From Syngnathus acus (lineage: Eukaryota; Chordata; Actinopteri; Syngnathiformes; Syngnathidae): 64,000 nt of DNA. Of the stretch, positions 39,663-50,759 are shown piece by piece. The stretch spans positions 23,254,193-23,318,192 of the forward strand of contig NC_051088.1 in NCBI RefSeq assembly GCF_901709675.1, written 5' to 3'. A program made the position numbers and the translations under genes. A model generated the notes under the pieces. The model saw only the letters and a list, made by a program, of their open reading frames with translations. It ran no database searches and was not told the origin of the DNA. Positions within the stretch are counted from its first letter, which is position 1. Every line of letters starts with the position of its first letter.

Positions 39663-40028
39663 AAATCCAAAGAAACCACGACAGGAGTTTGCCCATTCCA
39701 TTTTCTCTTTTGGTTTACAAATGGAAGGATCAGATTGGATTCTTTTACTGATTCCGTGTGAAACCACTTCAAGTATACATTTCCATTGTAGTCATGAGTG
39801 AATCAAAAATGTCAATAATAAAGGAGAAATCAAGCTGATGTTTTTTTTTTTTTTTCCAATCGCTTTGAGTGACTTCTTTGATGCAATGACAAAAACAGAT
39901 TAGCAGAAAAGTCCAAAGTCCAAAAAGACAAAACTAACAAAGCCGAGCCATATTTGGGCAGTTTACACACACGACGGTGTTCTCCTCTTTCAAGTCATTT
40001 TTTGACCTTTGTCCAGATCAGAATAAAA
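39663..40028. other. Short spacer before the coagulation cluster
   Basis: Holds the 3' UTR of the preceding gene (AATAAA at 39817-39822), a T run at 39841-39855 and the presumed promoter of the first coagulation gene. The two genes are only about 370 bp apart. Confidence 0.5.
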
Positions 40029-42099
40029 ATGGCGACAACAAGCAGACACACTAAGCCGCTCTTCTTCTTAGGGTTAGTCTTGGCTTGTATCCCAGCATGC
40101 ATTGGGCTTCCTGAAGGTCAGTCCTCCGCCTTCTCAACCTTTCCAACTATCCTTTATCTTCCTCCTTTTTTTTATTTGATTGAAACGTGGCTGAAATCTT
40201 GTGTTAGAAAGCAGATCGATCACGTTGATGTTCAACCGAGTGTTGGATGAAACATCGGTGACATTGATACGCGGACGAGTACAAGGTGTACTCACCCGAG
40301 ATCAGTTTAGATGATCCAGCTTCCTTTAAGCCAGAAACAAGAATAGCGCGAACTTGGTTAAGACTTACGAATGACAGATGTGACTCTCGCATCTCAGACG
40401 GTTAGCATCAAAGGCTCAGACGGTTAGCATCAAAGGGATTTCAAATATTTCCGTTCTGCTGTAACTATCCGGTGTGTTGACACAGGCATGTTTTTGGAGA
40501 AACCCAACGCCAGCGTTTTCCTTCATCGAACTCGTCGAGCTAACTATTTCTGGGAGGAGCTGAAACAAGGCAACCTGGAGCGGGAATGTCTCGAGGAGAA
40601 ATGTTCATATGAAGAAGCAAAGGAGATCTTTGCTCTCCCGCAGCAGCTGGTCAGTCTACTTCTATCAGGAGATGTTTTTATCCATTGCCTTCAACTCATG
40701 TGCCGCATTTGTTCTGTAGGAGGTCTTCTGGAGAATGTACACAGGTAAGTCGCTTTGAACGCAGCTTGAAGCTTGCTTTGGATAAGCTTCCTGATGTTTT
40801 TGGTTTCTAGCCGAGAATCACTGCCTGTCATCTCCCTGTAAGAACGGCGGCACTTGCACTCGCAAGCTCGACACTTTTGTCTGCCAATGCACGTCTCGAT
40901 TTCACGGATCCACTTGTGACAAAGGCAAGGCGCCACCGGCACAGGCGTGATTGATTACGAACTGATGTATAATGTGTGTCTATTTCTTGGTAGCACGCGT
41001 GACCGCCCATGGGTGTCGCTATAGGAATGGGGGGTGTGAACACTTCTGCAAAGAGTTTCCCGACCGGACATACATTTGTTTTTGCGCACCAGGATACCGT
41101 TTGGATCAGGACAATAGTACCTGTACTCCACAAGGTCAGAGCAGATTGCTAACGTTGCTTTAAGATGATTTCAGATTGGCGCTAAATGTTTGGCTCTGTC
41201 CTAGAGGCTGTCCCGTGTGGACGACCGTTGGTCCACTTTGGGCCGAGAGTTGTCAACGGAGAGATTTGTCCCAAAGGACATTGTCCCTGGCAGGTGGGAT
41301 TCATCCTTCATAGTGACAAATGAAAGACGATAAAAAACGACGACCTCCTGTTCAGGCTCTCCTGACTGAGAACCACCAACATTCCTGCGGCGCCATCGTC
41401 TTATCCGATCAATGGATGCTGACGGCGGCTCATTGCGTATGGAAGAAACCAAATAACATCTTACACGTGGTTGTGGGTAAGACGATCGATCCAAAGCAAA
41501 GCTTGGAGCCGCTTGCTCAGGAAATCTTGTCTTCTTTTTGCTCCTCTGAAGGCGAGCATGACCTTGAGACAGATGAGAAGACGGAGCAGAAGCGGCGAGT
41601 ATCTAAAGTCTTGATCCACCGCAGTTATAACAAGTCCAGCTACGACAGCGACCTGGCCATGCTGAAGCTCCACCGTCCCATCAAAATGGGACTTTACGTG
41701 GTCCCTATTTGTCTTCCGGCTAAGAACAGCTCGTTCGTCCGCACGCTGGCGGCAATGCGGCAGAACATCGTGTCAGGATGGGGTCGCCTGTCGCTGCACG
41801 GATCCACGGCAAGATTGCTCCAGCGCTTGACGCTACCACGGGTCCCGCTGCAAGAGTGTCGCCTGCACACCAAACTTAACGTCACGCGAAACATGATCTG
41901 CGCCGGCTTCCAAAAGGGCGGTCAAGATGCATGCAAGGGCGACAGCGGCGGCCCTCTGGTGACACGCTACAAGAAAACTTGGTTTTTGACCGGTGTGGTG
42001 AGCTGGGGGAACGGCTGCGCTGACAACAACATGTACGGCATTTATACCAAAGTCAGCAACTACCTGGACTGGATCCAAAATCAAATGAGCAGATGGTAA
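40029..42099 (+). CDS. Coagulation factor VII-like serine protease (Gla domain)
   Basis: Eight exons give 429 aa: 40029-40116, 40486-40649, 40720-40744, 40811-40924, 40994-41134, 41205-41293, 41356-41476, 41552-42099. Order: signal peptide ([15 protein letters not shown]), propeptide ending RTRR, Gla domain ([22 protein letters not shown]), helix, EGF1 (CKNGGTC), EGF2 ([12 protein letters not shown]), a short linker with activation site GPR|VVNG, and a trypsin-like protease. The triad is intact: His in LTAAHC, Asp in SDLAML, Ser in GDSGGP. The end of the Gla region reads EIFALPQQL in place of the usual EVFEDDEKT, so distal Gla positions are lost. The EGF1 exon uses a GC donor (AAAG|GCAAGG), and the intron at 41477-41551 is 75 nt with no stop in frame. 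[15 protein letters not shown] resembles factor VII best. AATAAA is at 42156-42161. Role in clotting is inferred. Confidence 0.88.
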
Positions 42100-42580
42100 A
42101 ACTAATTTGCCAACCGACAACATGATATTTGCTTTCAACTGGTGACTTTTGTTTCAATAAACTAACAAACAAGCATTTTTTTTTCTCCTGTTGGTTGTCA
42201 ACTGTTTGCTCTAATTTTGTCCAGGTAAAAATGCTAAAATCTTGATGGTGGTGCGAGATCAGTGCTAGCAAAGCCTTCTTTCCTTTCCCTAGCATTTCTC
42301 TTATCTACCCTGCTTCTACATGAATGCAGAGATTAGCTTTTTTTTTTTATCCAATCATATTTCAGCTCTACATATGTGTTGCCGTGTCAATCAATAAAAA
42401 ACATGGAAGAATTTGAAGACATTGTGACAGTAGTGTTTAATGCTCACCAGCAGAGGGCACGGAGAAAGTTTCCCAAACAGCTACGATAAAGGAGGCGGAG
42501 TCTTCTCATCAGGCCCATCAGTTTTTGACCAACGTTGGGGTTGATGGACTTCAGCCCCATACAGTGCAACCGGCGTTCCC
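42100..42580. other. Spacer f7-like / f7
   Basis: Contains the f7-like 3' end and the proposed f7 promoter, with a second AATAAA near 42394. No gene is seen. Confidence 0.45.
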
Positions 42581-45458
42581 ATGGCGTCAACAGCGCGCTT
42601 GAGCGTCTTCGTAAACTTGCTCATCGTCTTAAGCTCGCCATCATTGGCCTCAGGTCAGAGAAGAAGTCCAGGAAGCATTAGTGTAATCTCATCCTGAACC
42701 AGTTCGACTTTTCAAACCTGTAGTGTGCTTGCTCCTTAGTCTTCCTGGATCCAGATGAAGCACGCAGCGTGTTGGTGCGCAGCAAAAGGTTCAACTCAGG
42801 TTGGCTGGAGGAGCTGCAGAAGGGTGATCTGAAGAGGGAGTGTCTGGAGGAGAAGTGCTCATATGAGGAAGCACGTGAGGTCTTTGAGCATCAAGAGACC
42901 ACGGTTGGCATATCCTGCTTTTTTTTTTTTTCCATACCCAATTCAACTTCATCTCCAACCAAGTGTTGATTCAATTAACCATGGCTTTGTGTTTCCTCAG
43001 GACGAGTTCTGGAGGACATACAGCAGTAAGCAGAATCAATACTTTGTTATCAAGCCCATTGAAATTGCTAAAACATTATTCAACATTATTTTACATGACG
43101 ACAATTTTGGAGGTAGAAAATGGTGTCAAATTATGCCAATATTTCAAAACACCGGTACAACTCTTGTAGCATCAGTGCTAACAATGGTGCAAATTTAACA
43201 ATTTGCTACTGCGTCCAGAGTTGTCAAATTCGAAATGTATCAACACAAAAATACCATCAATATAAATATTACGATATTAAATGGCACATTTGTTAAGTAG
43301 TCAACGCCTCTGTTCAGTATTCGCGAGTGCATTAGCATAGCCAACGACTGACATGGCTAGCATGTTGCTACACTTTAACGAGAAGACAACGTTGTGGACT
43401 TTTCAATACCAAAAAACGTTTCCATTGGATGAGTTTGTTCCTCTTGAACAATTTGCCTTTACAGAACTGCCTTTGACACAATATGGCAGGGGTGTCAAAC
43501 TCATTTTTTTTGGCGGGCCGCATTGTAGTCATAGCTTCTTTCGGAGGGCCATTCTGACTGTCAACCCAAATAAATGTATGAGCACCTCATTATATACATT
43601 AAAAGCTACAAAACAAACTGACAAAAACCTCGTTTTCAAATCATGCGAGTAAAAACTGGTCAAATATTTAAATAAAAGATATTATTAAAAGTGAAGACAA
43701 TTTGCAATTCTAGTAATGACACGCGAATTTGATGCACAATTTGTCTTCACGGGCCACATACAATGATGTGGCGGGCCGTAGCCGGCCCCCGGGCCTTGAG
43801 TTTGACACCAGTTTAATATGGCGTGGTATTTGCTAGTCTTGACTTGCTATGAACAAGTGACCCCAGCAAGTGACATCTCTCAGTTCCAGACAGCTGTGAA
43901 TCGGGTCCTTGCTTGAACGGGGGGACTTGTTCGGTCCTGCCGACGTCTTACAACTGCTTGTGCCCACCTCCCTTCAGTGGTCTCAACTGCGAGCTGGGTA
44001 AGGCTACCTCACACGCGTCCTTGATTGAGTCAATCTAGAATCTCGTTGTACTCTGTAGACGACCGTGCCAGGCCAAACTCATGTCTGCTAGAAAACGGAG
44101 GCTGTGAGCATTTCTGTAATGAAGATGAGAGGGGAGAAAGACTCAACTGCTCCTGTGCAGATGGATACTTGCTGCATGCAGATGGTCAGGGCTGCATAGC
44201 TAAAGGTGGTTAGTTAGTATTTGCAAAGTTACGTTTTATGTGATGTCATCGTCAAGCGTCCTATCAAGTACATATGATTTGCTTCAGACTCAATAGCGTG
44301 TGGCATGACCCCAATCCTTCAAGATCCAAACAGAGCCAATCAAGTTGACCCTCGCGCTCGGATTGTGGGTGGAATTGAGTGTCCCAAAGGAGAATGTCCC
44401 TGGCAGGTACTGAATGCTTCTGCGCAGAAGCGTGAGATTCTCGCAGGTCTTGTGAACTTAACCGCGTTTCTTGGTGCTTCTTGTAGGTGTTGCTGGTTTA
44501 TAAAGGCAAAGGTTTCTGTGGCGGAGTAATTATTAAACCCACGTGGATCCTCACAGCGTCTCACTGCCTGGAAGATGCCGATGCCCAGTTTCTAAACGTG
44601 GTTGCAGGTATAATATTTTAGGCTGGCTGGCTAACATGGTGACCTGTCAGCCAGAACGACGACGATGAGAAAAGTAGCGCTGACAACAAACAGGTTTTAC
44701 AATCAATTGTGTTTTTTCCACGAAAGAATCATTTTGAGTGCCGGAAGCTTTTAGTTTCTAGGTTGGCACAAGAGGCCACAAATCATCAACAACCTTCTCA
44801 AGCAAACTCGTGGCCCAAAGGATGACGTTTTGTATACGGCTCGCTATCTGCTTTCTATTTGACAGGTGAGCACAACACCATGGTGGAGGAGGGAACAGAG
44901 CAGATCATCCGAGTGACTCAAATCCTCATGCACGAGAGCTACGAAAAGAAAACGGCCGACAACGACATCGCCCTACTGCGACTGGCCTCTCCCGTGGTTT
45001 ACACGGCGTACGCCGTGCCGGTCTGCCTGCCCACAAAATCCTTAGCTGAACGCGATCTGTGGGCAATCAGCATTCACACGGTGAGCGGCTGGGGGCGGCG
45101 AGCCGAGAACGGGCCCACCTCGCATCTGCTGCGCCGCCTCAGGGTGCCTCGGATACGGACGCAACAGTGTATCCAGGAGAGCGGTGTGCAGCTCACCGAA
45201 AACATGTTTTGCGCCGGATACCTTACGGGCCAGGCGGACTCGTGTAAAGGTGACAGCGGCGGGCCTCTGGTGACCCAGTATAAGAAGACCACGTTTCTGC
45301 TGGGTATCGTGAGCTGGGGGAAGGGTTGTGCCCGGCCGGGCCACTACGGGATCTACGCTCGCGTCTCCAACTACCTGCCGTGGATACACGACGGCATGAC
45401 GACGCCAATACAGCTCACGAACGACACGCAACTTCCACTGTACAACCGAACCACTTAA
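42581..45458 (+). CDS. f7: Coagulation factor VII
   Basis: Factor VIIa with tissue factor starts the extrinsic clotting pathway by cleaving factors IX and X. Eight exons give 449 aa: 42581-42653, 42740-42903, 43001-43025, 43890-43997, 44059-44205, 44288-44406, 44487-44607, 44866-45458. Order: signal peptide ([19 protein letters not shown]), propeptide to RSKR, Gla domain ([18 protein letters not shown]), EGF1 (CLNGGTC), EGF2 ([12 protein letters not shown]), activation site RAR|IVGG, and protease. The triad is intact (LTASHC, NDIALL, GDSGGP), and the specificity-pocket Asp lies in CKGDSGG. A short activation linker and no large activation peptide favour F7 over F9 or F10. A hAT-like MITE sits in the intron at 43026-43889, and another begins 3 bp after the stop TAA (45456-45458). 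The F7 label is strong for the family; orthology among the three tandem F7 types is less certain. Confidence 0.9.
43487..43813. mobile_element. hAT-like MITE (CAGGGGTGTCAAACTC family), copy 1
   Basis: Begins CAGGGGTGTCAAACTC and ends GAGTTTGACACCA-GTT. The flanks CAATATGG (43479-43486) and TAATATGG (43814-43821) form an 8-bp target duplication with one mismatch. It contains the GGCGGGCCGCA/GCGGGCCGTAG inverted segments. Located in an f7 intron. Confidence 0.85.
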
Positions 45459-45460
45459 GC

Positions 45461-45779
45461 CAGGGGTGCCAAACTATGTTTGTCACGGGTCACATCGTAG
45501 TCAGAGTTTCCCATTACGATTGACAACGTATTCTAGATACAGTATAGGCTACAAAATAAACTGATGACTATAATAATACTTTTGAAATCAGAGATTAGTA
45601 AAAACTGTTCAAATATTTTAATAAGATGAATGGTCGTAAAAATTGCAATTTTTTTCAAAAGTGAAAACAATGTCATTTTAGTCATGACACAAAGTCGATG
45701 GAAAATTTGTCTTCCCGGGCCACATAAAATGATGTGGTGGGCCGTTTCTGGCCCCCGGGCCTTGAGTTTGACACCTATG
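45461..45779. mobile_element. hAT-like MITE, copy 2, inserted at the f7 stop codon
   Basis: Begins CAGGGGTGCCAAACTA and ends TTTGACACCTATG. The flanks ACTTAAGC (45453-45460) and ACCTAAGC (45780-45787) are an 8-bp target duplication with one change, and the left copy contains the f7 TAA stop. Confidence 0.88.
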
Positions 45780-46902
45780 ACCTAAGCGCTCAATTCCTCG
45801 TTGTCGTTCGTCCTGTTTGGTTCTCAACTTTATCAAGCTGATCCATGCTTTTTCTCAATATGGCCTCTTCCACGGTTTCGTTCTCATATTTTTTTGCACT
45901 TTTTGAAATGTTTTAAGATGGCACCAACAGAGGCAGTTTCTGCTTTGTGCAGTATATGCGGCCGCAAAATATGTAAACTTATCTTCATGAAATAAATCCT
46001 TGGATGGGGAATTTGCACCTGCTTGAAGAGTGGGAAGGATAAAAGTTCACATGACAGGTTTTCAAGGCCATTGAAATAGGACATCTCGGTATTTAGGAGA
46101 GGAGGTTGAGGTTGATAGAAAGTGACTGGGAGTGTCCTGGCTAATACTACATCGAGCCAAAAATGGAAATGTCCGACTCCAAGCAACAGGTAAGCAGTAA
46201 AACACACAACTAGTATTAGGAAAATAGTAATCGAGGAAAGAAACATACATTTACAGACATTAGGGATGAGCTAACTTTAGTTTGGCTTCTTAGTGGAAGG
46301 TCATGGCAAGCATACTTCGGGACACACACTTCTGTTGCATATTCATTTTAAAATAATCGAAGCCATTTATTTTTAAGGGAAATTATGTAAAAGGTTTGCG
46401 GTTTGTAAGGATGGGAAGAACCTCAAGGAGCATACAAGAAGTCCAGGCCATGATTCCAACCTATCGACTGTGAGACAGACACGCTAACCACCAAAATCAT
46501 TCAAATACAGAGACGGACAACTTTCTGGACCTGCATTTTCCATCTCTGTCCAAATATCATGTATGGTTCTTCAAATGTGTCAGCACCCAAATTGGCCAAT
46601 GAGGAATCAGCAAAGACGATTGAATCTTTTCCGCGGTACGATAAAATAACACAGCAGACCTTCAAGATCTGACGGCCGAATGTTCTGCTAATGTTTTTGT
46701 GGAGCGATATTTTTGACTCCCAGTTTGATGAGCAAAAATCCAAATCCAGTTGACCTCTGCTTTGTTTACAGACCTCATGCAAAAAGAGGAACGTGTTTGT
46801 TTTGCCGAGTCCGAGGGTCGTAAGGGAGTTCTCGTTTAAAGGCTCTGCCTCTGGTTCGAGCGGATCTGAGCCTAGATTTTTGGGAGCCAAACGGTGGACA
46901 TC
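45780..46902. other. Spacer f7 / f7i
   Basis: Non-coding. Includes a reverse-strand SINE-like fragment at about 46395-46500 and the presumed f7i promoter. Open frames here are short, without recognisable domains. No gene is seen. Confidence 0.45.
46395..46500 (-). repeat. tRNA-like SINE fragment (reverse)
   Basis: On the reverse strand GGTGGTTAGCGTGTCTGTCT and GTCGATAGGTTGGAATC resemble the A- and B-box parts of the fish SINE also seen in g6pd and f10 introns. It is diverged. Confidence 0.4.
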
Positions 46903-49738
46903 ATGTTGGCGAGAATCTGCTATTTGTTGATTCTGCTGTTTGACATCGCTGCAGCTGGAGGTTTGTCTCATATAATGCAAAAAGATGCCATCGTTACATG
47001 GATACGTACTTGTTCCTGCCTAGCTAACGTACTGTGCTAACAACTTCGCCTAGTTTATGATCCATCATTTGACCGTACGCATTTGGTATCAGTGTTTGTG
47101 GAGAAGCAGGCGGCGGACGCGGTGCTGAGCCGATGGCGACGAGCAAACACTGGATTCTTGGAGGAACTCAAGCAGGGCAACCTGGAAAGGGAATGCGTCG
47201 AGGAGATCTGCGACTACGAGGAGGCCAGAGAAGTGTTTGAGGACGAAACCCTGACGGTCAGCCGGTGGTTGTTGCCTTTGACCTTCAATTGCTTACATCA
47301 GTTTATTCTAATGTTATTGTACGAATGATTTCGCATCAGACTTGAGAAACATTACGAAGATTTTATTCTGAAGATATAATTGCCGTGTTTTTGTTGTTCT
47401 TTGTTTCCACAGAGGCAATTCTGGGATACATATGCCGGTAAGTTGCGCTTAACTCTAATGACTAATTTCTCTTCCTGTTCTTTTTGGCTGATTTTGGTGT
47501 TCTGAATTATTTCGGTGTCAGGTCGGGACCCCTGCAAAGTCAACCCGTGTTTTAACAAAGGCGTGTGCGTCAACACTGAGACGGGCTTCCGGTGTCAATG
47601 TGCCGAAGGCTTTGAAGGACGCTTCTGTCAGATGGGTACTGCAGGAAATAATGAAGTTTGTCCCGTATGCGTGGCGATGTCCTTGCTCATTTTGCCGAAC
47701 CTCTTTCTCATCTTTCAGTGTTTGAAGACTCGCTCAAGTGTATCTACCACAACGGCCAATGTCAGCACTTTTGCGACGGCTCGGGGAAACGCCGCAAATG
47801 TTCCTGCGCTGATGGCTACATGCTGGGCGAAGATGAACGACAGTGCATTGCTCAGGGTGGGCGTCTGGGAATAATTTGAACATTTCAACCAATGACCTGT
47901 TGAAAGGAAATCATCTTAACCAATCAAATTTGATATTCCATCATTGCTAGCTTACACTAGCAAAACGGTTACCAAACATTAGCGCTAGTTCACAAAAGCA
48001 TTTTAGCCACTTGCTGGCTAGATTTAGCCACTTTTTCCAACTACTATTTTTCAAAAAAAGTGACAAAGAATTTGAAGTTCCGCTAAGAAACAGACAACAT
48101 GAGCTGAATCACGAGCGTTGAACACTGCCCAAAAACATGGTGCTCATTTAGCAGTCCGTTCGAAAGCAGTCATGGACCGTATTTTCCGTACTATAAGGCG
48201 CACCTAAAAACCTCAAATTTTCTCAAAAGCCGACAGTGCGCCTTATAATCAGGTGCGCCTTATATATGGACCAATATTGAGCCACTAAAGCAGGCGTGTC
48301 CAAAGTCCGGCCCGCGGGCCAAATGTATATATCTTATATATGGACAAAGTTTTAAAATGGGCCATTCATTGAAGGTGCGCCTTATAATCCGGTGTGCCTT
48401 ATATATGGACAAAGTTTTAAAATGGGCCATTCATTGAAGGTGCGCCTTATAATCCGGTGCGCCTTATAGTGCGGAAAATACGGTACCCTCGTTGGGAACT
48501 TTTGACCCGTGCTTACGAGCCACAAATGTTTTGCAGCGGTTCCTGTAGCTCTATTTGAAATTGTCTTTCTGTCTTTCAGTGGAGTTTCCGTGTGGTCAGC
48601 TGGCTCCAAACAATCAGAGCATGATGGATCAGACGAGGCTTGTCGGATCCAATCATGGTACCAAAGGAGAGTTACCCTGGCAGGTAGAGGCTCTCGTCGT
48701 AAAGTATGACTGACACGAGGTCTGAACCAGACCTTTGGCGTTAAGTGGGCCATACGACAGTCGATCACATGACACTGAGAAATTGCTGCATTTTGAAGAT
48801 AGCGTTACGCTATAACGATAGTGGCGTTTTTTTTTTCCGATTAGGTTCTGATTCAATTGAACGGAGCCAGTCACTGTGGAGGCGTTCTGATCCGTCCCGA
48901 CAGAGTCCTTACCGCTGCTCACTGTGTCTCCAACATCAAGCCTGACAAACTTATTGTGGTGGCAGGTAAAGGCAACTACATGATGTCGTCCCAAACCAAG
49001 AATCCGTTTGAGCAAATTATTGTTTCTCTTTGATAGAACTTCCTTTCCTCGTGTCTTCTTGCTATGCTTTCATCTCAACTTGGCGAATGGCAGAACACAT
49101 TTGACTTGACTGATTGTGTTTCCAGGGGAACACAACCTGGACGCTGACGACGGCACGGAACAAAGAATCCCCGTTTCGACGGTGATCGTTCATGAGAATT
49201 ACGAACCAGCGACGGGAGACAGCGACATCGCACTCCTGCATCTGAGTAGAAACGTGTCGCTAAATAGCAACGTGATAACCATCTGCCTGCCCACCAAAGA
49301 ATTGGCAGAGCGTGAGCTACTGCTGCTACGCTACCACACCGTGTCCGGTTGGGGCAAGAGGACCATTGGAGGGAAACAACCAAGGCATCGTGTCCGCGGG
49401 GGGTTCCCATTTCGCCCATCCTCCGCAAGATGTCTGTACCCATCATCCAGAATTCCCGGTGCTCCGAGAGTTCCCGGTTCAACTTCACCGACAACATGCT
49501 CTGCGCCGGCTACCTGGCGGGTGACCAGGAGAGCTGCCGTGGAGATGACGGGAGCCCCATGACCACTCTCTATGGCACCACCCACTTCCTTTCAGGTGTG
49601 GTGGGATGGGGGAAAGGCTGCACCATCCGGGGTTACTTTGGTGTTTACACTAATGTGGCCAAGTTTGTTGACTGGGTGGAGTCTGGGAACACAATGGCAC
49701 CTGACATGCTGCAACAGAAGCCGTCTAAGACGGAATGA
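46903..49738 (+). CDS. f7i: Factor VII inactive paralogue (f7i type), with a frameshift
   Basis: Eight exons: 46903-46960, 47093-47256, 47413-47437, 47522-47635, 47719-47856, 48580-48683, 48845-48965, 49126-49738. Order: signal peptide ([18 protein letters not shown]), propeptide to RWRR, Gla domain ([19 protein letters not shown]), EGF1, EGF2, protease-like domain. The catalytic His (LTAAHC) and Asp (SDIALL) remain, but the Ser motif is RGDDGSP in place of KGDSGGP. The activation site reads [18 protein letters not shown], losing both Cys normally found there. Known fish f7i is such a non-catalytic F7 relative that dampens clotting. The total exon length is one base short of whole codons. The frame breaks near the G6 tract at 49398-49403: upstream reads [11 protein letters not shown], downstream [11 protein letters not shown] in another frame. 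AATAAA is at 49781-49786. Confidence 0.82.
48177..48483. mobile_element. MITE of the CCGTATTTTCC family, copy 2
   Basis: Starts CCGTATTTTCCGTACTATAA and ends GTGCGGAAAATACGG followed by TA. Its middle contains GGCGTGTCCAAAGTCCGGCC, part of another transposon family, suggesting nesting. It lies in the f7i intron before the exon at 48580. Confidence 0.8.
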
Positions 49739-50759
49739 TTTGTCATTGTGTTGTTGATAGTTACACAATTTCAGGTCCAAAATAAAAAATATATGGTCAT
49801 TGAATGTCTTGTGCCTATTATATTTTGAAAACAAAAAAAGCTATAAAATGAAAATTAGGAATCGACAAAGGGATTTTTTTTTTTTTTTGCTTGTATGACA
49901 AAATACACACAAGACCTTCATGACAGCCCAAATGTTTCTGTATAATAAATACACAAAACATTTTAAGACCACAATGCGACCATGGATCATTTTTGAAATT
50001 CTGGCACACCGAGTCCGACTACTTCCAATGACTCAACTCTGTTCCGGTTCTTTTGTCTGCGTTTTGCTATTCTGAATTATTGAAGTTTAGATCGGAACTC
50101 CTCACAAAAACACCAATTCAACACAAATCGAGAAAAGGCCAGTTGAGGATTGAACGCGGTTCATTTCAAACTGATTTTATATTTACTAAAACCGCAATAA
50201 ATGCTTCAAGTTGCATTTGAACGGTCTTATAGAGATAAACAAGAGTTTGCCACTGCAATAATCTGTTCAAAGAATAAAACACTGATTTTTGCTGACAAGG
50301 ATGCGGCCGATATTATGAACTATGTTCAAAATGTTCTCGTCCAATAGAACAAACAAAGAACTCAAAAACAGACAGCAGATTAGTCTGGTTCAATTTCTCT
50401 TTCTGTGTTTTGTCCTGAGGGTTTTTCTACATGGTATGCAACTTTGTTTCGTAATAATCATAATAATTTTAAACATAATTATTTTTTTGTTATTCTACAG
50501 TCCTAACATTCCTTTTCCGTTGATTAGTCTCAGATTCCAGCGTGTGGTAGTTGTAACAGTATGTGAAGCCAACGCCAATCTCCTCCCATCCAGATGGGTC
50601 CACTTGAACACGTCGACACCCCTTCCTCCCCCCCACAGAGGTCATCGGCCCTCCCTTCCCTGCCCCTCGCCTGTGTATTCAGACTTCAGATCATTCCCCG
50701 CCACTAAGAACTTCTTCTAGTCAATCGCCACCAGACGTAATGTTTTGTTTTGGTGCCAG
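49739..50759. other. Spacer f7i / f10
   Basis: Contains the f7i polyadenylation signal and AT-rich sequence, then a pyrimidine-rich stretch (about 50617-50690). The f10 promoter and any non-coding first exon should lie here but could not be placed. Confidence 0.45.

Noticed and set aside
39770-39845. Possible SECIS element (ATGA ... AA ... TGAT) after the SelJ-like gene
   Set aside because: The sequences between the motifs do not pair into a stem, and no in-frame TGA was found in the coding exons.
49321-49410. Two separate +1 frameshifts in f7i
   Set aside because: A second frame reads [10 protein letters not shown] in between, but a single missing G in the G6 tract explains both the frame and the total length more simply.
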